A stretch of DNA of 64,000 bases from Maritimibacter dapengensis (GCF_019218265.1 NZ_JAHUZE010000002.1:434001-498000); one strand, 5' to 3'; positions 24,788-33,914 are shown, numbered from the stretch's first letter. Notes: generated by a model from the sequence alone, not told the origin. A program made the numbers and translations.

Positions 24788-25765
24788 TTAGAAACTGACG
24801 TTCTTGAGCGTCTTGTACACTTCGTAGACCGACGGGCCGATCAGGATGATCAAGAGCGGCGGAACGGTCAGCAGCATTGTGGCAAGGGTCATCTTCGTGG
24901 GCAAGGTGTTTGCCTTCTCTTCCGCACGCATCACCCGCTTGTCGCGCATTTCACCAGCATAGACGCGAAGCGCTTCGGCGATCGAAGTGCCGAACGAAGT
25001 CGACTGGATCAGCACGGTGACGAAGGAGGCGACGTCAGGCACGCCGCAACGCTCGCCCATGTCGCGCAGCACTGTCAGGCGGTCCTTGCCGGCCTTCACC
25101 TCATGGGCGACGATCTCGAATTCGTCTGCGAGGCTGGGGAAGCCGGCGCGGATTTCCTTGGCGACGCGAATGATGGACTGGTCGAGCGACTGACCGGCCT
25201 CGACGCAGACGAGCATCATGTCGAGCGCGTCGGGGAAACCGTTGGTGATCTCTTCCTTGCGTTCCTCGACACGGCGCGTGACCCAGTATTTCGGAGCCAT
25301 GTAACCGACCGCGCCCGGAATGATCACGGTCATGACCATCTTCTGCGTCGTCGTGTCGTCGTCATTCGTGAGAAACGCATAGATCAGGCCCGCGATGAGC
25401 ATGCCGATCCCCAGAGCGAACTGCGCGAAGTGGAATGTGCGCACCGCGTTCTTGCCCGGATAGCCCGCCTGCAGCAGCTTGAGGCGCATGGCCGACAATT
25501 CCTCGTTGTCGGTCGGTTCGAGAAACCCTTTGTATTTCTCGAGCTTGTCGCCCATGCCGACCTGCTTCTTGCGAAGCGCCATGTGATCATGGGCGGCATG
25601 GCCCATCTTCTGCTGACGCTTGAGCTTGTCGAGAGGGTCCTCGCGGTTGTTCATCAGAAACGGGATGACACCGACGATCAGCAGGAGCGCGAGGCCACCG
25701 ACGACGTAAAGCGGCCCGAACGGCCCCAGAAGTTCGGTCAGTTTGGCGGTGAGGTTGTCGAGCAT
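24788..25765 (-). CDS. tadC: Tad pilus inner-membrane platform protein TadC
   Basis: A 325-residue T2SSF-type platform protein, one half of the TadB/TadC pair on which the CpaF ATPase acts to assemble Flp pili. It has an N-terminal helix (FGPLYVVGGLALLLIVGVIP), two central helices around residues 115-165, the cytoplasmic T2SSF domain (about 175-280), and a C-terminal helix. It follows tadB by 10 bp in the same operon. Confidence 0.9.
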   Translation of the reverse strand: MLDNLTAKLTELLGPFGPLYVVGGLALLLIVGVIPFLMNNREDPLDKLKRQQKMGHAAHDHMALRKKQVGMGDKLEKYKGFLEPTDNEELSAMRLKLLQAGYPGKNAVRTFHFAQFALGIGMLIAGLIYAFLTNDDDTTTQKMVMTVIIPGAVGYMAPKYWVTRRVEERKEEITNGFPDALDMMLVCVEAGQSLDQSIIRVAKEIRAGFPSLADEFEIVAHEVKAGKDRLTVLRDMGERCGVPDVASFVTVLIQSTSFGTSIAEALRVYAGEMRDKRVMRAEEKANTLPTKMTLATMLLTVPPLLIILIGPSVYEVYKTLKNVSF

Positions 25766-25775
25766 GTCCGTATCC

Positions 25776-26744
25776 TCAGACCTTGATGTTCGTCAGCATT
25801 TTCATGACGAAGTAGTTCGCGATCAGAAAGCCGACGCAGACGAGGGCGGCGGGGATGAACGCGCCGGTCTCTTTCACATCGTCGTAATAGTTCGGCTGGA
25901 TCACGTTGATCATCACCACTGCGAGGATCGGGAAGCCGGACAGAAAGGTGCCCGACCATTTCGCCTCGGCGGTGATCGCCTTCACGCGGCGGAACAGCTT
26001 GAAACGGGAGCGGATCACCTTGGCCAGACCGTCGAGCACCTCGGCGAGGTTGCCGCCCGATTGCTGCTGGATCGTCACGGCCACGGCCAGGAAGCGAAGA
26101 TCCTGCATGTCCATGCGTTCCGCCATCGCCTTGAGCGCATCGCCCACGTCCCGGCCATAGGCGCTTTCATCCGCGATGATGCCGATTTCGGTGCCGAGCG
26201 GGTCGGGCACTTCTTTCGCCACGATCTGGATCGCAGAGGAGAACGGGTGGCCGACGCGCAAGGAGCGCACCATCAGTTCGACGGCGTCCGGGAGCTGTTC
26301 CTCGAACAGCGACATACGCTTCTTCGCCTTGTTGTTGACCCAGACGAATACGCCACCGACACCCATCGCGAGCGCGAGGAGGATGCGCACGCCCATGCCG
26401 GCGGACGTGCCCATGGACAGACCGAGGTAAGCCACCACCGTAAGTCCGCCCATGACCATGATAAGCTGTTGGGGCGAAAACGCGATGTTGGCTTTCTGCG
26501 CCTTTTCCGCGAGCAACGAATAGAGCGGGATGCCCTTTGCGTTCATGTGCTGGTGCATCTCCTTGCGGAGCTGTTCGAGCACCTGTTCGCGGCCCGCGCC
26601 CTTGTCGAGCATGTCGAGGCGGCGGTTCACACGGCTGTTGAGCGAAATCGACTTGCCGAAGACGGTCAGATAGATCCCTTCGACGAGCAGCAGCACGGCG
26701 ACGAAGATGATCCCGTAGATGATGATATCGCTTGAAAACGGCAT
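25776..26744 (-). CDS. tadB: Tad pilus inner-membrane platform protein TadB
   Basis: A 322-residue T2SSF-family membrane protein starting MPFSSDIIIYGIIFVAVLLL. It has an N-terminal helix, a pair of helices around residues 95-135, the T2SSF domain (about 155-280) and a C-terminal helix near residue 295. The start at 26744 lies just after the cpaF stop; a longer open frame would overlap cpaF by about 50 bp and was rejected. It forms the secretion platform with TadC. Confidence 0.9.
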   Translation of the reverse strand: MPFSSDIIIYGIIFVAVLLLVEGIYLTVFGKSISLNSRVNRRLDMLDKGAGREQVLEQLRKEMHQHMNAKGIPLYSLLAEKAQKANIAFSPQQLIMVMGGLTVVAYLGLSMGTSAGMGVRILLALAMGVGGVFVWVNNKAKKRMSLFEEQLPDAVELMVRSLRVGHPFSSAIQIVAKEVPDPLGTEIGIIADESAYGRDVGDALKAMAERMDMQDLRFLAVAVTIQQQSGGNLAEVLDGLAKVIRSRFKLFRRVKAITAEAKWSGTFLSGFPILAVVMINVIQPNYYDDVKETGAFIPAALVCVGFLIANYFVMKMLTNIKV

Positions 26745-26749
26745 GGGCT

Positions 26750-28249
26750 CTACTCCGCAGCCATAGGTTCGAAGATCGAGGGCGGCAGGTCGTAGCCCCA
26801 CTGGCGGAAGCGTTCCGAGTAGTGCGAGCGCACGCCGGTCGCATTGAAGCGGCCAATGATCTTGCCTTCGGGCGTCAGGCCGAGGCGTTCGTAACGGAAC
26901 ACCTCCTGCATCGAGATGACGTCACCTTCCATCCCGGTGATTTCGGTGATCGAGACCATGCGGCGCGACCCGTCCTGAAGACGGCTGGCCTGCACCATCA
27001 GGTTCACAGCGGACGAGATCTGTGAACGGATCGCCTTGATCGGCATTTCGATCCCGGCCATCGCGACCATGTTTTCCAGTCGCGACACGGCGTCACGGGC
27101 GGAGTTCGCGTGGATCGTGGTCATGGACCCGTCGTGGCCGGTGTTCATGGCCTGAAGCATGTCGATGACTTCCTCGCCGCGCGTCTCACCCACGATGATG
27201 CGGTCGGGACGCATCCGCAGCGCGTTTTTCAGACAGTCGCGCTGGCTGACGGCACCTTTGCCCTCGACGTTCGCCGGGCGGCTTTCCATCCGGCCCACGT
27301 GGGTCTGTTGCAGCTGAAGTTCCGCCGTATCCTCGATGGTCAGGATACGTTCCGAGTTGTCGATGAAGGACGAGAGCGCGTTGAGCGTGGTCGTCTTACC
27401 GGAGCCGGTCCCGCCGGACACGATGATGTTGAGGCGGCACGCGACGGCGGCCTGAAGGTAGGCGGCCATCTCTTCCGAGAAGGCCCCGAACTGCACGAGG
27501 TCGTCGATCGCCAGCTTGTCTTTCTTGAATTTACGGATCGAGACGAGCGAGCCGTCCACCGCGATCGGCGGCACCATGGCGTTGAAGCGTGAGCCGTCCT
27601 TGAGGCGGGCGTCGACCGAGGGGTTCGATTCATCGACCCGGCGACCAACGGCCGACACGATCTTGTCGATGATGCGCAGAAGGTGGCGTTCGTCCTTGAA
27701 CGTCACATCGGTCAGCATGAGCTTGCCCGCACGTTCGACGAAGACCTGTTGCGGGCCGTTGACGAGAATATCGTTCACGTCGTCGTCTTTCAGAAGCGGC
27801 TCGAGCGGGCCAAGGCCCGTCACTTCGTCGAACAGTTCCGAGTTGAGTGTCTGGCGCTCTTCGCGGTTCAGGACCACGTTCATGTCGTTCAGCACTTCGC
27901 TGGCGATGGACTGGATCTCTGCGCGCAGCTCTTTTTCCGGCGCGGATTCGAGCGCGGCGAGGTTGAGATTGTCGAGGAGTTGCTTGTGCAGCTCGACCTT
28001 GATGTCCATCAACCGTTCGCGCCGCTTGCGTTCCCGGTCTTCGGGTGTCGCCTGCGCTGCGGCCTTCTCGCGCTCGATGCGGGCCGCCCGGCGGTCGACC
28101 TTGGGTGCCTCCGCTTTGGGGATTGGTGCCACGGCCATGTCCGGCGCTGCTGGCGCGGTTCCCGCACCACCTTCGACAGTCGCGAGTTTTGGCGCTCCGG
28201 GCGAGGCCTTCTTGGGGTCGGAGCCCGGTTTCTTGTATTTCGAAAACAC
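26750..28249 (-). CDS. cpaF: Tad pilus assembly ATPase CpaF/TadA
   Basis: Cytoplasmic secretion ATPase of the type II/IV family that powers Flp pilus assembly. The 499 residues include a Pro/Ala-rich leader (about 1-70), an N-terminal domain, Walker A GGTGSGKTTT, the Asp box TIEDTAELQL, Walker B region RPDRIIVGETRG and the His box SMTTIHANSARD. Length and motifs are normal for CpaF. It is 10 bp downstream of cpaE and 5 bp upstream of tadB. Confidence 0.93.
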   Translation of the reverse strand: MFSKYKKPGSDPKKASPGAPKLATVEGGAGTAPAAPDMAVAPIPKAEAPKVDRRAARIEREKAAAQATPEDRERKRRERLMDIKVELHKQLLDNLNLAALESAPEKELRAEIQSIASEVLNDMNVVLNREERQTLNSELFDEVTGLGPLEPLLKDDDVNDILVNGPQQVFVERAGKLMLTDVTFKDERHLLRIIDKIVSAVGRRVDESNPSVDARLKDGSRFNAMVPPIAVDGSLVSIRKFKKDKLAIDDLVQFGAFSEEMAAYLQAAVACRLNIIVSGGTGSGKTTTLNALSSFIDNSERILTIEDTAELQLQQTHVGRMESRPANVEGKGAVSQRDCLKNALRMRPDRIIVGETRGEEVIDMLQAMNTGHDGSMTTIHANSARDAVSRLENMVAMAGIEMPIKAIRSQISSAVNLMVQASRLQDGSRRMVSITEITGMEGDVISMQEVFRYERLGLTPEGKIIGRFNATGVRSHYSERFRQWGYDLPPSIFEPMAAE

Positions 28250-28259
28250 TGGTCAACTC

Positions 28260-29513
28260 CTACTTTGCAGCAGCTTCTTCATCGGCACCGAGCGCATGAA
28301 GCTGTTGCGCAAGTTTCTGGATTTCCTTGCGAAGCGGGTTCTTCGTCGCGGCTTCGGCAAGCGGGACTCCGTGGTCCCCGGCCTGCACGACCTGCTTGCC
28401 GCCGTCCGGGAGACTGATCTCGATCGCAATGTCGAGACTTTCGGCAAGCCGTTTGACCCGGCTCTTGCCATTGAGGTCCGTGAATTTCGGGGCCCGGTTC
28501 AGCACGTAGCGCAGCTTGTTGGCTGGAAGCTCTTCGGATTTGAGCGCCCGGATCATGCGAAGCGTGTTCTGGGCCGAGCGCATGTCCAGCTCGATTGTCG
28601 CGAAATAGATATGCGCGGCCGTCAGGATGGATTCGGTCCATTGCACCACGGTCGACGGCATATCGACGATGACATAGTCGAAATTGGCGCGGGCGAAATC
28701 AATCACGGTCATGATGTCTTCGCTCGACACGAGGTCGAGGGGAAGCATGTCACCGGGCGCCGTGAAGACGTGCAAACGGTTGTTGAACGTCAGCAGGGAC
28801 GCCATGAAGCTTTCTTCGTCGACCGAAGCCGTATCCGACAGCACTTCATAGATGATGTCGCGACGGGGAAGGTCGAGGAACGTCGACACGCTGCCGAACT
28901 GTAGGTCGAGGTCGAGGATACAGACGCGCGGTGCGTCATTCTTCTCAACCGTCGCCAGCTCCCAGGCCAGGTTGACGGCCATCGTGGTTGCACCCGAACC
29001 GCCGGCCAGGCCGTGGATCGCGATCAGAACGCCTTCGTGGTTCTGGCGCGAGGCTTTCGGGCTGCTCGGCACCTCTGCCGCTGGCGGCGGAGCCGGAGGC
29101 TCAGGGCTGCGAATACGCTCGATCGCGTCGTGCAGCGCGCCGTCGGGAAGCGGGTAGGGGATGAATTCCTCCGCGCCGACCTTCAGCAATTGGTGAAGCG
29201 CGATCGGGCTGACTTCTTCGGCCACGACCAGCGCCTTGATGCCCTTGGCATCCGCGCGCCTGATGACTTCGGCGATCTGGGCCAGGTTGGTTTCGTCATG
29301 ATCGTCCATGGCGATTGCGACGAATTCGAGCGTATCGCTCTCCGGTTGGTCGAAAAATGCAATGGCATCGTCGATCGAGAGGTCGCCCCAGGCTTCCCCC
29401 ATCTCCGTTTCCATATCCTCGATCAGAAGATCGAAGGCCTGAACATCGCGCGAGATCGTGCAGGCGGCAATCGGTGCCGCCTCCTGATCCAACGCTGCGT
29501 TGCTCCCACTCAT
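28260..29513 (-). CDS. cpaE: CpaE/TadZ-like pilus localisation protein
   Basis: A 417-residue protein with an N-terminal receiver-like domain (about 25-140) and a C-terminal MinD/ParA-like ATPase domain (about 160-410). The Walker A segment reads GLAGGSGATTMAVNLA, without the usual lysines of KGGxGKT, which is typical of the atypical CpaE/TadZ group that marks the polar site for Tad assembly. It heads the cpaE-cpaF-tadB-tadC group and is separated from the upstream OmpA gene by 285 bp containing hairpins. Confidence 0.87.
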   Translation of the reverse strand: MSGSNAALDQEAAPIAACTISRDVQAFDLLIEDMETEMGEAWGDLSIDDAIAFFDQPESDTLEFVAIAMDDHDETNLAQIAEVIRRADAKGIKALVVAEEVSPIALHQLLKVGAEEFIPYPLPDGALHDAIERIRSPEPPAPPPAAEVPSSPKASRQNHEGVLIAIHGLAGGSGATTMAVNLAWELATVEKNDAPRVCILDLDLQFGSVSTFLDLPRRDIIYEVLSDTASVDEESFMASLLTFNNRLHVFTAPGDMLPLDLVSSEDIMTVIDFARANFDYVIVDMPSTVVQWTESILTAAHIYFATIELDMRSAQNTLRMIRALKSEELPANKLRYVLNRAPKFTDLNGKSRVKRLAESLDIAIEISLPDGGKQVVQAGDHGVPLAEAATKNPLRKEIQKLAQQLHALGADEEAAAK

Positions 29514-29705
29514 ATCAAGTTCCCTTCAAATACAAGTCCTTGCACGGCCCCCTTAATGCCGTCCTGCCCAAAGACCGCCGGACGACTCGCGGTCGCACGG
29601 CCCATTCGCAGGCTTTCAATCTGTCGGGCAATGTGGGCAGCATTTTGGCGAAAGACGCGAAATTATGCGGTGATTTGCGACGATATCTGTGCCCAAAAGG
29701 GGGCT

Positions 29706-29758
29706 GTTTCTGTGCAGGCAACACAGAAACAATCACGCGGCCACCTGGGCCGCGTGAT
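29706..29758 (-). terminator. Tandem hairpins downstream of the OmpA-like gene
   Basis: Two perfect stems lie between ompA-like and cpaE: an 11-bp stem (ATCACGCGGCC pairing with GGCCGCGTGAT, 29732-29758) and a 9-bp stem (GTTTCTGTG with CACAGAAAC, 29706-29730). On the minus strand the first is followed by TTGTTTC. They may end or attenuate the upstream tad transcript, implying a separate promoter for cpaE onwards in the rest of the 29514-29798 gap, where none is obvious. Confidence 0.5.
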
Positions 29759-29798
29759 AAAACGTTCGAATTGCAGGGCCAATTGGGCCGAAAGGGGC

Positions 29799-30482
29799 TC
29801 AGCCGCCTCCGGCTGCGGCGAGAAGCTCGGCGAGACCGCCTTGCACCGTGTTGTCCGATTGCGCCGTGTTCACGTACTCGCGGAACACCACCTCGGCATA
29901 TTTGCCGTTCAGGATGAGCGGATTGCTCTGAACGAAGCCGGAAACCTCGGTGACGGTGCGGCGGTTCCTGCGTTCGCGATCCTGGGTCTGCACCAGCGGT
30001 TGCGTCTCGCCGTAGGAGACGACCGCTTCGAGGCGGCTGGTCGAAATGCCCTGGCTTGCGAAGTAATGCACCACGGCCTGAGCGCGACGCAGACCGAGCG
30101 ACTTGTTGTAGCCGGCCGATCCGACTTTGTCCGTATGGCCATAGACGCGGAAGCGCACTTCGGGGAACTGACGGATGAAATGCGCCTGGCGTGCCAGGAT
30201 CTGCCGGGCTTGTTCGTCGATCTGGGCCGAGTTGAAGGCGAAGTTGATCGTGTCCGGCACCGTTTCATTGAACCGCGCTGCAAGGCTCTCGACATAGCTT
30301 ATCTGGCCGGTCTGAAGCAGGTGGTTATGTTGGGTGGAGGACCCGAAACCACGATCCGCCGGGATCGCACCGGCCTCGCGGCCTTCGAGTTTCGCCAGTG
30401 TCGCGGCATCGCATCCTGCGAGAAGCGCGACGACCGAGGTGGCTGCGATCAGCCGGGCGGTGAGCTTGAGGGACATCTTCAT
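29799..30482 (-). CDS. OmpA-family lipoprotein of the tad locus
   Basis: A 227-residue lipoprotein (signal sequence ending SVVALLAGC, acylated Cys24) with a C-terminal OmpA peptidoglycan-binding domain from about residue 95: INFAFNSAQID, VYGHTDKVGSAGYN, LGLRRAQAV and NRRTVTEV carry the conserved Asp, Asn and Arg residues. It probably ties the Tad secretin to the cell wall. Its start overlaps the end of cpaC by four bases, so it belongs to the cpaBC group. Confidence 0.85.
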   Translation of the reverse strand: MKMSLKLTARLIAATSVVALLAGCDAATLAKLEGREAGAIPADRGFGSSTQHNHLLQTGQISYVESLAARFNETVPDTINFAFNSAQIDEQARQILARQAHFIRQFPEVRFRVYGHTDKVGSAGYNKSLGLRRAQAVVHYFASQGISTSRLEAVVSYGETQPLVQTQDRERRNRRTVTEVSGFVQSNPLILNGKYAEVVFREYVNTAQSDNTVQGGLAELLAAAGGG

Positions 30483-31930
30483 TCCTCCATCACGTAACCG
30501 TAGGAGCCGCCGAAATCCTGTTTGGCGACTTCACCGGCGGCGCCGGTCGTCGGTCGGTTGGGCGCAGCGGTCCGGCCACGCAGGAACAGGTCGGCTTCCG
30601 AAGGAATCCGCACCCGGTCTGTCGGCAGCGCCAGCGCCTCGCCCCGGGTCGGGGTCACGAGATGCGGCGTCACGATGATGACCAGCTCGGACTGCGACCG
30701 CTCGTAATCGGCCGAGCGGAACAGCGCGCCGAGAACCGGCACGTCACCGAGCCAAGGCACCTGGCCCGACAGGTCGCGGAAGTCGTCCTGCAAGAGGCCC
30801 GCGATCGCGAAGCTCTGTCCGTCGCGCAACTCGACCGTGGTCGAAGTCTCGCGGCGGCGGAAGGCGTTGACGGTGATGTTGCCGTCCCCGAAGGACACGG
30901 CGGTGTCGAGACCCGACACGGCGGCGTTCATTTCGAGGTTGATGATGTCCTGATCGACGACCCGCGGCGTGAACGAGAGTTCGACACCGAAAGGTTTGTA
31001 TTCGACATAGACGCGGCCCTCGCTGGCGACCGAGGGAACCGGGTATTCGCCACCTGCGAGGAAACTCGCTTCCTGGCCGGAGAGGGCGGTCAGGTTCGGC
31101 TCCGCAAGCGTGCGCACCATGCCTTTGCTTTCAAGGGCTTCGAGCATCACCGCGAACTGCAACGCACCTGCGTTGAAGCCGAAGGTGAACGCGCCCGTCC
31201 TGTCGTTGCCGGTCGAGATCAGGTTGCCCGCAGATGCGGCGTTGATCGCGCCCTGGTTGGACAGGCCGCCGGAGCCGGCCGTCAAACCGAGCCCGGCGAG
31301 GGGGCCGGTGCCCGGCACCGTGGCGCCGCCGCCGATCGAGGCGGAAAGCGACTTGGTCACGGACCTCTGCATCTCTGCGAAGCGCACTTTCAGCATGACC
31401 TGCTGCGTGCCGCCGACGGACATGAGGTTCGACACCCGGTTGCCGGCATAGCGTCCGGCAAGATCGAGGGCCGCATCCAGCGCGGCCATGGAGGATACCG
31501 TGCCCGAAAGCACGATGCCGTCGTTCGCGGTGCGAACTTCGATCGGTTCACCGGGGAGGATCTGGCGAAGCCGTTCCTTGAACTCCGACATGTCCGGCGT
31601 GACCTGAACCTCGATGTTCGCGATCAGCGCGCCTTCGGGGGACAGGAGCGTAAGGGTGGTTCGACCCTGTTGCTTGCCCAGAACGTAAATCGTCCGGTCC
31701 GACAATGTCGAAATGTCCGCAATGCCCGGGTTGGCAATTGAAATTTCAGCAAATGGCCTGTCGCTCTCCACGACGACCGCGCGGTTCATCGGAACGTGCA
31801 AGGTGTCGGCGACACCCGCGCTCAGAACCCGAAGCGTCGGCCCGCTGGACGATTGCGCGAACGCCGGAAGCGCCGCAATGCCGAATGCACAGCCGATAAG
31901 GCCCGCCTTGAAAATGGTCTTGAATCCCAT
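30479..31930 (-). CDS. cpaC: Tad pilus secretin CpaC/RcpA
   Basis: Outer-membrane secretin through which the Flp pilus exits. From the ATG at 31930 it has 483 residues: a signal peptide (MGFKTIFKAGLIGCAFGIAA, cleavage near AFA-QSS), an N-terminal pilus-specific domain, a BON-like segment, and the secretin domain ending with SADYERSQSELVIIVTPHLV. The frame is open 56 codons upstream, but that part lacks a leader and the internal start has an AGGG site. It is coupled to the OmpA lipoprotein gene. Confidence 0.9.
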   Translation of the reverse strand: MGFKTIFKAGLIGCAFGIAALPAFAQSSSGPTLRVLSAGVADTLHVPMNRAVVVESDRPFAEISIANPGIADISTLSDRTIYVLGKQQGRTTLTLLSPEGALIANIEVQVTPDMSEFKERLRQILPGEPIEVRTANDGIVLSGTVSSMAALDAALDLAGRYAGNRVSNLMSVGGTQQVMLKVRFAEMQRSVTKSLSASIGGGATVPGTGPLAGLGLTAGSGGLSNQGAINAASAGNLISTGNDRTGAFTFGFNAGALQFAVMLEALESKGMVRTLAEPNLTALSGQEASFLAGGEYPVPSVASEGRVYVEYKPFGVELSFTPRVVDQDIINLEMNAAVSGLDTAVSFGDGNITVNAFRRRETSTTVELRDGQSFAIAGLLQDDFRDLSGQVPWLGDVPVLGALFRSADYERSQSELVIIVTPHLVTPTRGEALALPTDRVRIPSEADLFLRGRTAAPNRPTTGAAGEVAKQDFGGSYGYVMEE

Positions 31931-32150
31931 GTGACCCTGCCTCTCTGTGATCACGCTGCTCGTTTCGGTCGCCGGTCTTTGCCGGCCTTTCTTTTGACCC
32001 GGTCGCCCGGATGTCTTTACCCCGAATTTCGGGGGTCGCCTGTAAGTGCTCATCGCCCGGGTTTTCCCGGATCCCGTCACCTGATTTCGTGCGACCATGC
32101 GCCACTTTTATCTTTTTTGCAAGAATCAAGGACTTGGAGCCCCAAAGTCT

Positions 32151-32185
32151 TGTGGGCAACTCGCAACAGGTGCGAATTGCCCACA
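32151..32185. other. Long hairpin between cpaB and cpaC
   Basis: TGTGGGCAACTCGC pairs with GCGAATTGCCCACA (14-bp stem with one G.U-type mismatch, 7-nt loop), just downstream of cpaB and about 220 bp before cpaC. No T-run follows on the minus strand, so RNA stabilisation or attenuation is as likely as termination. The remainder of the 31931-32206 gap has further short inverted repeats (CCCGG-rich) but no recognised gene. Confidence 0.45.
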
Positions 32186-32206
32186 GGGTCGGTGATGGTG
32201 GTTCGA

Positions 32207-33061
32207 TCAGTTTGTCGGGCAGGGGATCGGGACTTCTACGGTCTCCGCGCCTTTCCGGGTCGTGATTGAGCAGACTTTCTTCTCGACCGGTGCCGCAACC
32301 TCGGCGGTCTCGATCCCGAGCAGGGTGTTCTGGTCGATCTCGACAGCGTCGGACACTACATCGTCACCGGCGCCGACGAGCGAAAGCGCCATCCGGCCGG
32401 TCGCTTGTGCCTGGGCCAGCGATGCGACCTGTTGCGGCGTCGCCTCGACGGTCACGGTGCGCGCGACGGTCGGCGTCGACCGGTCCTGGTCGGCAATCTG
32501 GTCGATCGCGATGATCTTGACGTTCTTCTGGATGAGTTTGGTCACGCTCTTCGACGTCAGCGCGTCCACTTGTCCGCGACCGGTCCAGTAGATGTCCACT
32601 TCGTCACCGGGACGCAGGAAGCCCGACACGCCGGATGCCACGTCGACGCGGATCGCGAAGGCGCGCATCCCCTTGTCCAGACGCGCGGCAACGCCGGCAT
32701 CCGAACCTGCGTCGGTGACTTTCACGGCCAGCAGCGGCTCGTCTTTCTCGATCGCGCGAAGCACGGTGCGGAAGCGTTTTTCGCCTTGGGGAAAGACGTC
32801 TTCGATCTTCTTGAAATGTCCTTCGGGGAGCGCTTCCACCGGGAACCTGACCAGCCGGATGTTATCGTCGGTGATCCGGTCGCCATAGGCGAGCGTTTCG
32901 CTCACGACATAGATTTCGGCAAGGTCGATCTTGGGGCCCTGGTTCGCCTTCGCGGCGGCGAGGGCGGCCTGGTATTTGCCGATATAGTCCTGCGCCATGT
33001 AAACGGCGAAACCTGCAAGAGCCAGTCCGACAACCAGCACGAGTCCGAAAACTGCTCGCAT
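32207..33061 (-). CDS. cpaB: Tad pilus assembly protein CpaB/RcpC
   Basis: A 284-residue periplasmic/inner-membrane protein starting MRAVFGLVLVVGLALAGFAV (uncleaved anchor or signal). It has an SAF domain (about residues 45-110, ETLAYGDRITDDNIRLVRFP) and the RcpC/CpaB C-terminal region with VDVASGVSGFLRPGDEVDIYW. CpaB works with the CpaC secretin. The ATG at 33061 follows AAGGAA and is preferred to an open extension of 29 codons that lacks a leader. It lies downstream of the flp terminator. Confidence 0.88.
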   Translation of the reverse strand: MRAVFGLVLVVGLALAGFAVYMAQDYIGKYQAALAAAKANQGPKIDLAEIYVVSETLAYGDRITDDNIRLVRFPVEALPEGHFKKIEDVFPQGEKRFRTVLRAIEKDEPLLAVKVTDAGSDAGVAARLDKGMRAFAIRVDVASGVSGFLRPGDEVDIYWTGRGQVDALTSKSVTKLIQKNVKIIAIDQIADQDRSTPTVARTVTVEATPQQVASLAQAQATGRMALSLVGAGDDVVSDAVEIDQNTLLGIETAEVAAPVEKKVCSITTRKGAETVEVPIPCPTN

Positions 33062-33225
33062 AACATGTTCCTTTTCTCTTGGCCGGTTCTCCCGGCGATA
33101 GAGTTCACACTCGATACGCTGCACACAAAATGGGGCGAAATTCTGCACAAAGCGTGATTTTGCAGAGATTTTGCCGACTCCGGAGACAATGTGCGTATGG
33201 GTCGCCGGGGCCCTGAATTGGGAAA

Positions 33226-33250
33226 GGGCCGCACCCGGAGGATGCGGCCC
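33226..33250 (-). terminator. Rho-independent-type terminator after the flp genes
   Basis: On the minus strand an 8-bp stem GGGCCGCA/TGCGGCCC with a 9-nt loop is followed by TTTCCC, 25 bp past the last flp stop. It would let abundant pilin transcripts end before cpaB. Confidence 0.6.
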
Positions 33251-33274
33251 ATTTCCGGAGGTCTTATGTCACCC

Positions 33275-33466
33275 TTAGTGGGTGAGAACCGTCATGGCCG
33301 AAAGGCTGGACGAGATCTTGTCGGCCAGCGACGTGGTGCCGCCGGAGACCGAGGTAAGAACCGCGATGCCGAGGCCGACGATGGCGGCGGTGAGGACAAC
33401 CCAGTCCACGGTCACGGCGCCGTCTTCGTCTTTCTTGAACCGCTTTACAATGTTCATAAAGTTCAT
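33275..33466 (-). CDS. flp: Flp pilin, copy 3
   Basis: A 63-residue class IVb pilin. A short leader (MNFMNIVKRFKKDEDG) is predicted to be cut by CpaA after Gly16, giving a mature protein of 47 residues beginning AVTVDWVVLTAAIVGLGIAV. In classic Flp pilins positions +5/+6 are Glu-Tyr; here they are Asp-Trp. It differs from copy 2 at only three positions (Phe3, Ile6 and a Val in the final VLTH). It is the last of three tandem copies. Confidence 0.9.
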   Translation of the reverse strand: MNFMNIVKRFKKDEDGAVTVDWVVLTAAIVGLGIAVLTSVSGGTTSLADKISSSLSAMTVLTH

Positions 33467-33498
33467 CGTATTTTTCCTTGGTTTAGTCGTTTCGACGC

Positions 33499-33690
33499 TT
33501 AGTGCGTCAGGATCGTCATGGCCGAAAGGCTGGACGAGATCTTGTCGGCAAGCGACGTGGTGCCGCCGGAGACCGAGGTAAGAACCGCGATGCCGAGGCC
33601 GACGATGGCGGCGGTGAGGACAACCCAGTCCACGGTCACGGCGCCGTCTTCGTCTTTCTTGAACCGCTTCACAAAGTTCATGATGTTCAT
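33499..33690 (-). CDS. flp: Flp pilin, copy 2
   Basis: A 63-residue pilin with leader MNIMNFVKRFKKDEDG and the same mature sequence as copy 1. The hydrophobic stretch from residue 17 forms the assembly helix; the tail is SGGTTSLADKISSSLSAM. It is separated from its neighbours by 32-bp spacers that carry an AAGGAA-type ribosome site. Confidence 0.9.
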   Translation of the reverse strand: MNIMNFVKRFKKDEDGAVTVDWVVLTAAIVGLGIAVLTSVSGGTTSLADKISSSLSAMTILTH

Positions 33691-33722
33691 CGAAATATTC
33701 CTTGGTTTGGTCTTGTCGACGC

Positions 33723-33914
33723 TTAGTGCGTCAGGATCGTCATGGCCGAGAGGCTGGACGAGATCTTGTCGGCCAGCGAGGTGGTCCCGCCGGAAACCGA
33801 GGTCAGCACGGCGATGCCGAGGCCAACGATGGCGGCCGTCAGCACGACCCAGTCGACAGTGACCGCACCGTCTTCGTCAGCGCGGAATTTCTTGGCAAGC
33901 TTGATCAGGTTCAT
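33723..33914 (-). CDS. flp: Flp pilin, copy 1
   Basis: First of three pilin genes, 63 residues. Its leader (MNLIKLAKKFRADEDG) differs from the other copies while the 47-residue mature region is identical to copy 2. A strong GGAGGGA site precedes the ATG. It is the promoter-proximal pilin gene, next to the AT-rich upstream region that also serves the divergent transglycosylase gene. Confidence 0.9.
   Translation of the reverse strand: MNLIKLAKKFRADEDGAVTVDWVVLTAAIVGLGIAVLTSVSGGTTSLADKISSSLSAMTILTH

Larger units (their letters stand above)
33275..33914 (-). repeat. Three tandem flp units, 224-bp period
   Basis: The three pilin genes start exactly 224 bp apart (33914, 33690, 33466) with 32-bp spacers. 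Copies 2 and 3 are nearly identical at base level, including the spacer with AAATATTCCTTGG or a close variant; copy 1 has diverged mainly in the leader codons. This indicates recent tandem duplication. Confidence 0.85.
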
